From positions 1-13,441 of the forward strand of contig JAGBVY010000126.1 of assembly GCA_017630115.1 (NCBI GenBank): a stretch of DNA of 13,441 nt, in the 5' to 3' direction. Positions 1 to 7,690 of this stretch are shown here, piece by piece. Every line of letters starts with the position of its first letter. Position 1 is the first letter of the stretch. The DNA comes from Tidjanibacter sp. Its GTDB lineage: Bacteria > Bacteroidota > Bacteroidia > Bacteroidales > Rikenellaceae. A model generated the notes under the pieces. That model made no database searches. It was given only the letters and a program-made list of their open reading frames with translations, and was not told where the DNA came from. The position numbers were made by a program, and so were the translations under genes.

Positions 1-22
1 AGTAAACCCAGAGAACCCAGCA

Positions 23-42
23 AATAGGGCTTAGTCCCTATT
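23..42. repeat. Short inverted repeat downstream of the urease operon
   Basis: AATAGGG (23-29) and CCCTATT (36-42) form a 7-bp stem with a 6-nt loop, downstream of the cbiMN terminator. It may be a second, weaker transcription stop or part of a short intergenic repeat, since the GGGCTTA core is also found in the tandem arrays near 12.9 kb. No coding sequence is seen in positions 1-64. Confidence 0.35.
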
Positions 43-64
43 CCCTAATCTCCCTTTCAATAGT

Positions 65-97
65 AAATGGGTTGCCCCGCTGTGGGGCAACCCATTT
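65..97 (-). terminator. Intrinsic terminator ending the urease/nickel operon
   Basis: Perfect 14-bp inverted repeat: arms at 65-78 and 84-97 with a 5-nt loop, GC-rich in the middle and with AAAT/ATTT at the base. It starts 8 bp after the cbiMN stop codon on the minus strand. The U-run is short (TTT then ACTATT), but stem strength and position make termination the best reading. It implies that cbiMN is the last gene of the transcript. Confidence 0.75.
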
Positions 98-105
98 AAG
101 TTGTG

Positions 106-1083
106 TTAAGAGGTTTTGCTCTTGGGGCGGACTTTCTTGCCGGAGGGCGTTGTGGCCACCCAACCAAACAGGAGTATGGCAGCGGTGGCTATCAGGCCGG
201 TGTAGTCGCCTTGGTAGTCGGGGGCAATGGCTATGCTCGATTGGAAGAGCTCCACGTTGTTGTGGAGGGCCGAGGGGGCGATTGCACTACCGTCGAGTGT
301 CCTCTCAATGGCCCAGTTCATACCGTCGGGACTCTCGGAGGCTACCAATGAGAGAGCTCCGCCTATCAGAAGGGCGCAGATGGCAAAGGTGCTATATACG
401 CCTCCGAAGTTGGCTCTGAGGGGCTTGGTGGGGGTGTAGTAGAGCTCCAATGTTGTAGGCTCACGCTTGGCTACGATGGCCACAATAATGCCCGTTATAG
501 CTCCCTCACACACGCCTATAAGCAGGTGGATGGGTACCATATTGGCAAAGAATGTTGCCACGGGGAGTGCCGAGATGTTGGATAGCGCGCTCTCGGCCAC
601 CACCGCCATAGCTCCCAACGCAATGGCTACGGTGGAACTTACTATCGAGGCCATAAAGAATCTTACTGGCGAAGAGCCGCTACCGCGAGCAATAGGCCTA
701 AAAAGGAGCGGATAGACCACCAGCGCACCTATGGCTGCCATATTGACAATGTTCCAACCGAGCGACAAGAGTCCGCCGTCGGCAAAGAGCAACGATTGGA
801 GCGTCAGCACTCCGGCGAGAGTGAGAAATCCGAGCCACGGGCCCAGTAGGGCGGCCAGCAGTACCCCTCCAACGAGGTGGCCACTACAACCGAGGTCGGC
901 AATGGGGAAGTTGAACATCTGACAAGCAAAGACAAATGCGCCAAGAGCACCCATAAGGGGCAATTTCTCTTTTGTGGCCTTCTGCTTGCCTGCATTTCGG
1001 ATGGCCACCGCAATGAGCGCTATGGCCACCACGCCACCAACGATAGCCATCGTTGGCGATGTGAGATGATTAGGTGTGTGCAT
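106..1083 (-). CDS. cbiMN: CbiM-CbiN fusion, nickel/cobalt ECF-type transporter substrate-specific component
   Basis: Inner-membrane metal-binding component of a CbiMNQO/NikMNQO-type transporter; next to urease the substrate is most likely Ni2+. The 325-residue product keeps the N-terminal Met-His (MHTP) whose His2 coordinates the metal in the family, the GCSGHLVGG segment (65-73), the DGGLLSLGWNIVNM block (102-115) and MVPIHLLIGVCEG (182-194). After a linker near 205-225 a CbiN-like part follows: a membrane helix (about 229-248), the PDGMNWAIE motif (252-260) and a last helix (about 295-310). CbiM and CbiN are separate proteins in many species, so this is a fusion. It is the last gene of the operon, 48 bp after the urea transporter. 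No CbiQ or CbiO gene follows before the terminator. Cobalt as substrate cannot be excluded, but no cobalamin genes are present here. Confidence 0.9.
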   Translation of the reverse strand: MHTPNHLTSPTMAIVGGVVAIALIAVAIRNAGKQKATKEKLPLMGALGAFVFACQMFNFPIADLGCSGHLVGGVLLAALLGPWLGFLTLAGVLTLQSLLFADGGLLSLGWNIVNMAAIGALVVYPLLFRPIARGSGSSPVRFFMASIVSSTVAIALGAMAVVAESALSNISALPVATFFANMVPIHLLIGVCEGAITGIIVAIVAKREPTTLELYYTPTKPLRANFGGVYSTFAICALLIGGALSLVASESPDGMNWAIERTLDGSAIAPSALHNNVELFQSSIAIAPDYQGDYTGLIATAAILLFGWVATTPSGKKVRPKSKTS

Positions 1084-1131
1084 AATTGATTGTTTAGTGA
1101 TTGTATAATAGGTTGTAAATTGGTTGGGCCC

Positions 1132-2136
1132 CTACGACCTGTGCTCAACACTGGTTTTGTGCCAATGGGAGTGGTCGGGAGGGCTTTGGTTGGTCGTGGT
1201 GTGGAGCGCGCCAATAGCAAGGCGAGGCAAGAGAAAGAGCCACGTTGTGAGGCAGAACGGAGCGGTCAGGGCTGGCAGACCCAGAGGCTCCAAGAAGATG
1301 TTGGTTGCTCCCTGCACAAAGAGTGTGGCCAGTGTGCCGAGCAAGGCCCAGAGGGTTGTTCCCAACGAGGGACGGTAGAATACTGCGCCCAGAGCTATGG
1401 CTGTCAGTGCGGGCGAGAATCCGTAGAGTCCCGACTCCACCGCCACCATTGAGCCGCCCATCCAAATGGCTCCGTATGTGCCTATGGCCGAGCCTATAAA
1501 GGCCCACAGAGCTGCCTTTGGTGAGCTGATGAGTAGGCCCACGAGGAAGAGCGCTCCCGACACCCACGACTCTTGCAACATAATCTGACCTATGCCCCTT
1601 AGAGGCCACTCCACCGCCTCCCACACCGACGAGGGCGCTGTGGCGGCCCAGTCGCTAAGGTGTATGGCGGGGAGCATTGGGTGCGAGAGTGCCACTTCGT
1701 CGAGCCCTGCGAAGATGCGCGAGGCGGACAAAAAGAGCCAAGAACACAACACAAAGGGGAACGTTAGGGAGTTGATGCCATAGGCCGAGCTGATGTTGTT
1801 CAGACCTGTGCGAACCCAAGTGGTCATTGCAGCTGTGAGTATGAGTACCACCCACGCTTCGGGAGTGCTTCTGAGAAAGGTTATTATGGCTATGCCGGCA
1901 AGAGTGCCGTTGAAACCCCACAATCCCACCTCGCCCTCATCGGCAGGCAGACCGAGGATGTAGCCTGTAAGGGTGGCTACCACTAGGCCCACTACCGCAC
2001 CCAGAGCCACCTCGGCGTGCCCCGAGGAGATTGCACCCCAAAGGATGCCCGCCACGAATAACACGCCCGTGATGGCACTTGGTTGAAACATTATCTGTGC
2101 TGGGCCCGCCAGCAGAGCTTTCAATGATTTTTTCAT
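1132..2136 (-). CDS. Urea transporter, UT (SLC14-like) family
   Basis: Channel-type urea transporter of the inner membrane, giving passive urea entry for the cytoplasmic urease. The 334-residue product shows the internal two-fold repeat of the family: GLWGFNGTLAGIA (71-83) and LTFPFVL (124-130) in the first half match GLYGFSPALTAIALG (236-250) and LTAPFCL (290-296) in the second. Hydrophobic helices fill nearly the whole length. It lies 31 bp after ureD and 48 bp before cbiMN in the same transcript. The C-terminal tail after about residue 310 is unusual: it is polar and holds five His residues (312, 322, 324, 326, 332), including DHSHWH, which recalls nickel-binding tails. A UreI-type proton-gated channel is ruled out by length and motifs. 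Confidence 0.92.
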   Translation of the reverse strand: MKKSLKALLAGPAQIMFQPSAITGVLFVAGILWGAISSGHAEVALGAVVGLVVATLTGYILGLPADEGEVGLWGFNGTLAGIAIITFLRSTPEAWVVLILTAAMTTWVRTGLNNISSAYGINSLTFPFVLCSWLFLSASRIFAGLDEVALSHPMLPAIHLSDWAATAPSSVWEAVEWPLRGIGQIMLQESWVSGALFLVGLLISSPKAALWAFIGSAIGTYGAIWMGGSMVAVESGLYGFSPALTAIALGAVFYRPSLGTTLWALLGTLATLFVQGATNIFLEPLGLPALTAPFCLTTWLFLLPRLAIGALHTTTNQSPPDHSHWHKTSVEHRS

Positions 2137-2167
2137 AGTCTGTGTCTAAATGTGTTGTTGTGTTTGT

Positions 2168-3016
2168 TTATCGCCACGCAAACTCTCGTGGCATACCCAC
2201 TCCTTTAATCTCCTGCCGTGCTACTGAGGCTATTGTGCGTAGAGTAGTGAGGACTCTCTCGGATGAATCTCCCACCACCCCCACTACCGCCCCGCAACTC
2301 TCGGCCAAGAGCGCTACACTCACCCTTAGGTCGTGGCTTAGAGTGGGGTGGAGGGCCTCGTAGAGCGATTGGATTTTGGGCGGTGGGGCTACGATGAGTA
2401 GCGAACCAAAATGGCTCAAACCACCCATCAAAGCCCACTGCTCGGGCCTGCGCACCGTGGGGGTGATGTGGAGCGACTGACGTGTCACCACTCGACCCGA
2501 TGGGTGGCAGACCATTTGTGAGAGGTGGAGCTGTCGGAAGTCGAAGTACTCGTTGTGGTGTTTGCGTCCGCAGGCCACCACCTCGCCAAAGAGGAGCGAC
2601 GCACTGGGTGCAATGAGTATCTCGGTTGTGGCCTTGTAGGAGGCCTCTCGCGAGGGGATAAGTGGCAGAGGGAGCCATTCGAGGTAGGCCTCCTCGTCGA
2701 GGGTGATGGTTTGGCGTAGGTGGGCCTCTTCGCCGGGCTCCATTGAGGCCACAACGGTGGCGGCTCCGGTGGATATGTGGGCCATTGCCCCTTTGCCAAG
2801 TTCCACCTCCACCCGATAGCGGTCGCCCTGTACCACCGGCCCGCCCGAGGAGAGCATATAGACGGTGGCCATATCGGGTAGCTGCTCGTCGAAGTAGAGG
2901 GCTTGCTGTACCACCATAGGCACACGTCGGTGGAGGTGGCGGAGCGTGGTACGCCCCGTGCTGTCGAGCTGAAAACCAAGCTCAATTACTCCATATTTTC
3001 CCCTTGTAGTGGTCAT
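2168..3016 (-). CDS. ureD: Urease accessory protein UreD (UreH)
   Basis: Scaffold of the urease activation complex: it binds the apo-urease and, with UreF and UreG, guides nickel into the active site in the cytoplasm. The 282-residue product has the family signature GGPVVQGDRYRVEVELG (58-74) followed by AHISTGAATVV (79-89) and the EEAYLEWLPLPLIPSRE region (108-124). Length is usual for the family. Its ATG overlaps the ureG stop as ATGA (3013-3016), which suggests translational coupling. Here ureD comes after ureG, as in gene orders of the ureABCEFGD type, and not first as in enterobacteria. Sequence is divergent, as is normal for UreD, but the motif and the context make the call firm. Confidence 0.93.
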   Translation of the reverse strand: MTTTRGKYGVIELGFQLDSTGRTTLRHLHRRVPMVVQQALYFDEQLPDMATVYMLSSGGPVVQGDRYRVEVELGKGAMAHISTGAATVVASMEPGEEAHLRQTITLDEEAYLEWLPLPLIPSREASYKATTEILIAPSASLLFGEVVACGRKHHNEYFDFRQLHLSQMVCHPSGRVVTRQSLHITPTVRRPEQWALMGGLSHFGSLLIVAPPPKIQSLYEALHPTLSHDLRVSVALLAESCGAVVGVVGDSSERVLTTLRTIASVARQEIKGVGMPREFAWR

Positions 3017-3660
3017 TGTGTGGTGTCGATTTTGTCGAAGAGCGCCATCTGACGAATCATCCCCAAGAGGGTGTCGATACCCTCGCCCGTAAAGCAGTTG
3101 GTCATAACAAAGGGCTTGCTGCCACGCATCTGACGTGTGTCGTGCTCCATTACACCCAAGTCGGCGTGGACATAGGGTGCAAGGTCAGTCTTGTTGATTA
3201 CCAAAATGTCGCTGTGCGATATGCCCGGCCCATCTTTGCGAGGTATTTTGTCGCCTGCGGCCACGTCGATGACGTAGATGAAAAAATCCACCAGCGCAGG
3301 CGAAAAGGTGAGTGTGAGGTTGTCGCCTCCCGATTCGATGAAGAGTATGTCGGTGTCGGGAAAACGCTCCTCCATCTCCTCCACTGCGGCCAAATTCATT
3401 GAGGGGTCTTCGCGCACGGCGGTGTGGGGGCAAGCGCCCGTCTCTACACCCACAATGCGCTCCTCGGCCAGAGTGCCACGCAGTATGCGCCTGACGTGTT
3501 GTGCATCCTCGGTGGTAACTATATCGTTGGTAACGATGACTACGCTCAGTCCCTCGGCCAGAAGGTGGGGTGTGAGTGTCTCGATGAGTGCCGTTTTGCC
3601 AGAGCCAACAGGGCCTCCAATGCCTATGCGGCAGGTGTTTTTGCGGTAGTGATGTTGCAT
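3013..3660 (-). CDS. ureG: Urease accessory GTPase UreG
   Basis: SIMIBI-class GTPase that carries Ni2+ and uses GTP hydrolysis to deliver it to urease through UreF/UreD. Clear motifs in the 215-residue product are the P-loop GPVGSGKT (16-23), the nickel-binding Cys-Pro-His (77-79) within GACPHTAVREDPSMN, ESGGDNL (109-115) and the guanine-specificity motif NKTD (156-159). A short N-terminal stretch (MQHHYRKN) contains two His but no long His-rich leader, so nickel storage is left to UreE. The gene lies 18 bp after ureF and overlaps ureD by 4 bp. It is among the most strongly conserved products of the cluster. Confidence 0.97.
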   Translation of the reverse strand: MQHHYRKNTCRIGIGGPVGSGKTALIETLTPHLLAEGLSVVIVTNDIVTTEDAQHVRRILRGTLAEERIVGVETGACPHTAVREDPSMNLAAVEEMEERFPDTDILFIESGGDNLTLTFSPALVDFFIYVIDVAAGDKIPRKDGPGISHSDILVINKTDLAPYVHADLGVMEHDTRQMRGSKPFVMTNCFTGEGIDTLLGMIRQMALFDKIDTTQ

Positions 3661-3678
3661 TTGTTTGTGCTCTTTGCT

Positions 3679-4380
3679 CTAATTCATAAATAGTCGGCCC
3701 GACCCCTTCTCGTGGAGCGAGGCTGCCAACGAGAGCGAGGGCGACCACGAGGTCATATCCTCCAAGGTGAGTTCTCCGTAGTGGTTGTAGAGCCTCTCAC
3801 ACAGAGGGGCCAGCTTGCGGAGAATACGCTGAGTGTCGAAGTGGGTGATACGCATTAGTCTGAGCGAGGCCGAGAGTATGGTCTGTGCCACCCCATAGAG
3901 GTGGGCGGCATAGAGCCCACGCTCCTCCACGCCCAGCGTCAGCCCCGCAATAGCCTGAGCTATGGGGTAGCTCCCAGGGGTGAGTTCGCGCCTAATCCAG
4001 TCGTAGAAGTCGTTGCTCAGTGAGGAGGGGGCAATCGAGCGTAGCAGGTCGGCCAGACGGTGGCCCATACGCAGGGTCATTGAGCGCTGTTCGCTGGCCG
4101 ACTTGTAGCTCATAAGCCTTAGGTCGGCATCAATGACCCTTGCGTAGTCGCCACTCTCGCCACTCCTGAAAGCCTCCAAGAGAGCGATGCAGTCACACTC
4201 GGCAGCCCCATAGAGCGCTCCAATGGTGTACTCTTCAAGCTCTCCAATAGTGCCCACCATACCGGCCTCAATAGCCCCTTCGAGTCCCAGCGAGAAGCTG
4301 AACGACCCAACGGGCAGGGTGCTGTCGGCAAGCTGCGCCAAACCAAACAGCGAAAGGAGTGTGGTGGTGTCGTTAGACAT
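3679..4380 (-). CDS. ureF: Urease accessory protein UreF
   Basis: Helical accessory protein that links UreD to the UreG dimer and helps gate nickel delivery to apo-urease. The 233-residue product has the N-terminal family motif LADSTLPVGSFSFSLGLE (17-34), a central helical region with YPIAQAIAGLTLGVEERGL, and the C-terminal WSPSLSLAASLHE followed by the short GRLFMN tail, all in the expected order and length. The ATG (4378-4380) lies inside the end of ureE, giving an 8-bp overlap, so its translation is probably coupled to UreE. Confidence 0.93.
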   Translation of the reverse strand: MSNDTTTLLSLFGLAQLADSTLPVGSFSFSLGLEGAIEAGMVGTIGELEEYTIGALYGAAECDCIALLEAFRSGESGDYARVIDADLRLMSYKSASEQRSMTLRMGHRLADLLRSIAPSSLSNDFYDWIRRELTPGSYPIAQAIAGLTLGVEERGLYAAHLYGVAQTILSASLRLMRITHFDTQRILRKLAPLCERLYNHYGELTLEDMTSWSPSLSLAASLHEKGSGRLFMN

Positions 4381-4972
4381 AATCTTCTATTGTGTGGATA
4401 TGGCTCCGGTGGCGGTGGGAGTTGTGAGAGTTATTGGTGGGAGAGGTCGAGCCGAATAGTGTGCGTATCTCGGTGGGGGTGAGATAGGGAATAAGCTCGC
4501 TACCAGGGCGGAAGCTAAACTCCAATCCCTCGAAATTGTAGGTTCTTAGCACGCTGAGCATAACTTTCCTATCGACCGCCAGAGGCACAAGTAGCGAGTT
4601 GCCCCTCAGTAGGGCAGCCCAATGCTGGTTGCCTATGGCGTGACCAAGCTCAATGGCCAGAGCCATAGCCTCGGTGTGGCTGCGTCGCTCCAACGAAGAG
4701 AGGTCTATAACCAACACATCGCCCAGTTTGAGCCTCACCACCGAGGCACAGTTGCTCTCGGGCGAGAAGAAGATGATGTCACCGTCGGTGAGTTTATGCC
4801 CCCTCTCAAATGCCATTGCGTAGCTCTTGCCACTTGTGCCAATGGCCAGTAGGCGGCTCTTTTGTGCGTTCCACCCATCCATCTCGATGTAGTCTATCTG
4901 GAAACCTCGCAGTCGCTCTTCCCACTCGGGCGAGTGGCTATTGCCAATAACTTTTGTATATACTTCCATCAT
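4373..4972 (-). CDS. ureE: Urease nickel metallochaperone UreE
   Basis: Dimeric cytoplasmic Ni2+ chaperone that hands nickel to UreG. The 199-residue product has an N-terminal beta domain and a C-terminal metal-binding domain with AIELGHAIGNQHW (106-118); His117 matches the conserved interface nickel ligand. The end carries a His-rich tail, NSHNSHRHRSHIH (181-193), with five His in about a dozen residues, as in other UreE proteins with storage or buffering capacity. Two consecutive Met codons exist; the first (4970-4972) is chosen, with GGAAAA just upstream, though the second would shorten it by one residue only. It is 29 bp after ureC and overlaps ureF by 8 bp. Confidence 0.95.
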   Translation of the reverse strand: MMEVYTKVIGNSHSPEWEERLRGFQIDYIEMDGWNAQKSRLLAIGTSGKSYAMAFERGHKLTDGDIIFFSPESNCASVVRLKLGDVLVIDLSSLERRSHTEAMALAIELGHAIGNQHWAALLRGNSLLVPLAVDRKVMLSVLRTYNFEGLEFSFRPGSELIPYLTPTEIRTLFGSTSPTNNSHNSHRHRSHIHTIEDYV

Positions 4973-5001
4973 TTTTCCGATTGATTGTTTGTTGCTGCCA
5001 C

Positions 5002-6723
5002 TTACGAAAACCAGTAGAGTTGTGCCAAAGGCAACTTTTCGGCAGGCGTAAGCTCCACCACCTTGCCATCGACGCTCACACGGAAGGTCTCAGGATTGAC
5101 CTCAATCTCGGGTGTTGCCCCATTGAGTACCATATCCCCTTTGGTGAGCGAGCGGGTGTGCTCAACGGCCATAACGTTGCGCCTGAGTGAGAGCCTCTCT
5201 TTTATGCCACAGCAGAGCGCCGCCTTCGATACGAAGGTCCAGCAGGTAGTACTGAGCGCACTTCCATAAGCACCAAACATTGGTCGGTAGAGGATAGGTT
5301 GAGGGGTGGGGAGTGAGGCGTTCGGGTCACCCATAAGCGACCAACTAATCATTCCGCCCTTGATGACCATCTTGGGCTTCGCGCCAAACATAGCAGGTTC
5401 CCACAATACCAAGTCGGCCACCTTGCCCACCTCCACCGAGCCGAAATCTTTGGCTATACCAAAGGTGCGAGCAGGGTTGATTGTGACTTTGGCAATGTAG
5501 CGCCTTAGGCGGAAGTTGTCGTTCTGAGGCGCATCCTCGGCGAGTCGGCCAACTCTGTTTTTCATATAGCAGGCCATCTGCACAGCCCTCATAAAGTTCT
5601 CGCCCACGCGACCCATAGCCTGCGAGTCGGATGAAATCATCGACAGCACGCCAAGGTCGTGGAGCATATTTTCGGCGGCTTGCGTGTCGGGCCTAACGCG
5701 GCTCTCAGCAAATGCTACGTCGGAGGGTATCTTGGGGTTGAGGTTGTGGCATACCATAATCATATCAAACAATTCGGCCTGAGAGTTGATGCCGTAGGGG
5801 AGTGTGGGGTTGGTCGAGGAGGGGAGTACGTTTGGCTGGGAGGCCACACGCAGTAGGTCGGGAGCGTGGCCACCACCGGCACCCTCGGTGTGGTAGGTGT
5901 GGATGGTGCGCCCGTCGAAGGCCGCAATCGTATCCTCTACAAAACCACCCTCGTTGAGAGTGTCGGTGTGGATTGCTACCTGCACATCGTAGCGATCGGC
6001 TACCCTCAGTGCAGTGTCGATAGCCTTGGGAGTTGAGCCCCAGTCCTCGTGGATTTTCAGACCCATAACGCCCTTTTCGATTTGCTCCGCTAAGGGCTCT
6101 TCGGTCGAGCAGTTGCCCTTGCCCAGAAAACCGAAGTTGATAGGTATAGACTCCACACTGCGTAACATAGCCTCAATGTTCCAGTTGCCAGAGGTTATGG
6201 TTGTGCCGTTGGTGCCGTCGGTGGGGCCAATGCCGCCGCCAATGAGGGTTGTGATACCTCCCGAGAGGGCTGTCTGGGCCTGCTGGGGCGAGATGACGTG
6301 AACGTGGCCGTCGATACCTCCGGCTGTGAGTATCAGGTGCTCGCCACTGATGGCATCGGTGGCTGCGCCCGTAATCATACCGGGTGTGATGCCGTCCATA
6401 ATGTTCGGATTGCCCGATTTGCCTATGCCTGCAATGCGGCCATCCTTTATGCCCACGTCGGCTTTCACTACGCCCAATATGGCGTCGATGATTGTGACGT
6501 TGGTTATCACAAGGTCGAGTGCTCCTTGTTCAGAGGTTGTGGTGTTGTCTAAGGCCATACCGTCGCGGAGGGTTTTGCCACCGCCATAGATTACCTCGTC
6601 GCCATAGGAGCCGCGAAGGTCGCGCTCTATCTCCACCCAGAGGTCTGTGTTGGCCAGACGTATCTTATCGCCCACAGTGGGGCCATAGAGGTCGTTGTAT
6701 TGTTTGCGTGAAATGGTTGCCAT
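5002..6723 (-). CDS. ureC: Urease alpha subunit (catalytic), UreC
   Basis: Catalytic subunit of urease, which hydrolyses urea to ammonia and carbamate at a dinickel centre. The 573-residue length fits the family. Ligands by alignment with Klebsiella numbering (constant offset of +6): His140 and His142 (GHVH), carbamylated Lys223 (GLKIHEDWG), His252 (AIHTDTLNE), His278 (HTYHTEGAGGGHAPD) and Asp366 (SSDSQAM). The mobile flap Cys325-His326 (MVCHNL) is kept. So the enzyme should be active. The start at MATISRKQ is chosen because this is the conserved N-terminus (YNDLYGPTVGDKIRL); the reading frame stays open upstream to 6930, but that would overlap ureB. Small departures are GHVHVISPQQ where THIHxICPQQ is usual, and CHN where CHH is usual. 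The gene is 28 bp after ureB. Confidence 0.97.
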   Translation of the reverse strand: MATISRKQYNDLYGPTVGDKIRLANTDLWVEIERDLRGSYGDEVIYGGGKTLRDGMALDNTTTSEQGALDLVITNVTIIDAILGVVKADVGIKDGRIAGIGKSGNPNIMDGITPGMITGAATDAISGEHLILTAGGIDGHVHVISPQQAQTALSGGITTLIGGGIGPTDGTNGTTITSGNWNIEAMLRSVESIPINFGFLGKGNCSTEEPLAEQIEKGVMGLKIHEDWGSTPKAIDTALRVADRYDVQVAIHTDTLNEGGFVEDTIAAFDGRTIHTYHTEGAGGGHAPDLLRVASQPNVLPSSTNPTLPYGINSQAELFDMIMVCHNLNPKIPSDVAFAESRVRPDTQAAENMLHDLGVLSMISSDSQAMGRVGENFMRAVQMACYMKNRVGRLAEDAPQNDNFRLRRYIAKVTINPARTFGIAKDFGSVEVGKVADLVLWEPAMFGAKPKMVIKGGMISWSLMGDPNASLPTPQPILYRPMFGAYGSALSTTCWTFVSKAALCCGIKERLSLRRNVMAVEHTRSLTKGDMVLNGATPEIEVNPETFRVSVDGKVVELTPAEKLPLAQLYWFS

Positions 6724-6751
6724 TTTTGTTTTAGATATGTATTGTGTTGTT

Positions 6752-7249
6752 CTATTTTGTTTTGGTTGTGAGGTAGCCACGTTTAAGGAGCTTGCCAAGA
6801 GCTTTGTGGTAGGTGGGGGCGTAGGGGAGCGAGGGGTTTGCCGAGCCGCCCACCAGTCCGCCGAAACCAATTGCTCGTCTCTTGCCTCCATAGGGCACAA
6901 CCTCCACACTCTTCTCCTCGCCCGGCTCAAAACGTACGGCTGTGGTGGCGGGGATGTTCAGATGACAACCGAAGGCTTTGTCGCGCTCGAAATCGAGCAA
7001 GCGGTTTACCTCGAAAAAGTGGAAGTGTGAGCCCACCTGTATGGGTCTGTCGCCTGTGTTGCGTACCCTTAGGGTGGTCACTTTGCGCCCTGCGTTGTAG
7101 GTGATTTCGCCTGGGCCAAACTCTACCGCCCCAATGGGTTTGGAGGAAATGGAGCAACTCTGCTGCTGCTTGTCTGTGGTCGATGTGACAGATGAAGTGC
7201 CACTGCTGCGCCCACATTGTTGTGGTGTTGTTTTACTCTTTGTTTCCAT
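6752..7249 (-). CDS. ureB: Urease beta subunit UreB, with terminal extensions
   Basis: Structural subunit packing with UreA and UreC into the (alpha-beta-gamma)3 urease trimer. The core is clear: FGPGEITYNAGR (44-55), NTGDRPIQVGSHFHFFEVN (64-82), the NIPATTAVRFEPGE block (98-111) and a GGKRRAIGFGG segment (121-131). At 165 residues it is well above the roughly 100-125 usual for a separate beta subunit. About 36 residues at the N-terminus are Ser/Thr/Gln-rich with two Cys (12, 32), and about 30 basic residues follow the core. No Met lies between residue 1 and the core, so a shorter product would need a GTG or TTG start. It sits 12 bp after ureA and 28 bp before ureC. It is not fused to the gamma subunit as in Helicobacter. 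Confidence 0.95.
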   Translation of the reverse strand: METKSKTTPQQCGRSSGTSSVTSTTDKQQQSCSISSKPIGAVEFGPGEITYNAGRKVTTLRVRNTGDRPIQVGSHFHFFEVNRLLDFERDKAFGCHLNIPATTAVRFEPGEEKSVEVVPYGGKRRAIGFGGLVGGSANPSLPYAPTYHKALGKLLKRGYLTTKTK

Positions 7250-7261
7250 AGCTCAGTGTGG

Positions 7262-7564
7262 TTATTTAATGGGGTTGTGGATGCTCACAAGACGCGAGCC
7301 ATCGGTAAATACGGCCTCCACTTGAAGCAGACCAATCATATCGGCTACCCCCTCCATAACGTCGTCGCGAGTGAGCACCTTTGCAGCGTCGGTCATCACC
7401 TGCTCCACATCTTTTCCGGCTCTTGCCCCTTCGAGTGCAGCTGAGGTAATGTAGGCCACCGCTTCGGGGTGGTTGAGTTTGAGCCCTTGGGCTTTGCGCC
7501 TCTCGGCAATCATTCCCATTGTTAGTAATAGGAGTTTTTCTTGTTCTTTTGGTGTTAAATGCAT
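7262..7564 (-). CDS. ureA: Urease gamma subunit UreA
   Basis: Smallest structural subunit of urease and first gene of the operon. The 100-residue product matches the family along its whole length: MHLTPKEQEKLLL at the start, the AERRKAQGLKLNHPEAVAYI segment (20-39), EGARAGKDVEQVM (45-57), DDVMEGVADMI (67-77) and the terminal VSIHNPIK. Ordinary length, no extension and no fusion. A 126-bp gap separates it from the divergent fluC, and it has its own candidate promoter in that gap. Confidence 0.97.
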   Translation of the reverse strand: MHLTPKEQEKLLLLTMGMIAERRKAQGLKLNHPEAVAYITSAALEGARAGKDVEQVMTDAAKVLTRDDVMEGVADMIGLLQVEAVFTDGSRLVSIHNPIK

Positions 7565-7580
7565 AGCTTTACTTTATTAT

Positions 7581-7611
7581 GATTATATTGGCGTTTGAAT
7601 AGGGGTGCAAA
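7581..7611 (-). promoter_or_regulatory. Candidate promoter of the urease operon
   Basis: On the minus strand TTTG (7608-7611) is followed after 20 bp by TATAATC (7581-7587), 17 bp before the ureA ATG. The spacing fits the Bacteroidota -33/-7 arrangement, but the downstream element matches the TAnnTTTG consensus poorly and looks more like a sigma70 -10 box. No better candidate was seen between ureA and fluC. Confidence 0.35.
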
Positions 7612-7655
7612 TCTCTTGCCAACCTGTTGCAGTCGGGGCATAATTGTTGCGATTG

Positions 7656-7684
7656 TTGGAGATGAGTTATTTAATTTACCTTTG
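7656..7684 (+). promoter_or_regulatory. Candidate promoter of fluC
   Basis: TACCTTTG (7677-7684) is a full match to the Bacteroidota -7 consensus TAnnTTTG, with TTG (7656-7658) 18 bp upstream. It ends only 6 bp before the chosen fluC ATG at 7691, so transcription would begin at or next to the start codon. Confidence 0.5.
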
Positions 7685-7690
7685 ATACCT

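Noticed and set aside
3185..3748. 187-codon open frame on the minus strand over ureG
   Set aside because: Out of frame with the well-supported UreG and rich in His/Arg/Thr from frame shift; no domain seen.
6724..6930. 69-codon upstream extension of ureC
   Set aside because: It overlaps ureB in another frame and shows no urease similarity; the conserved N-terminus begins at the ATG at 6723.
7595..7690. 32-codon upstream extension of fluC
   Set aside because: The residues are unlike FluC, and the stretch contains the best promoter box; homology starts at 7691.
7565..7690. Fluoride riboswitch upstream of fluC
   Set aside because: The GGNGAUGGNGUUCGCC-type start and the pseudoknot pattern were not found, and the promoter sits next to the ATG.
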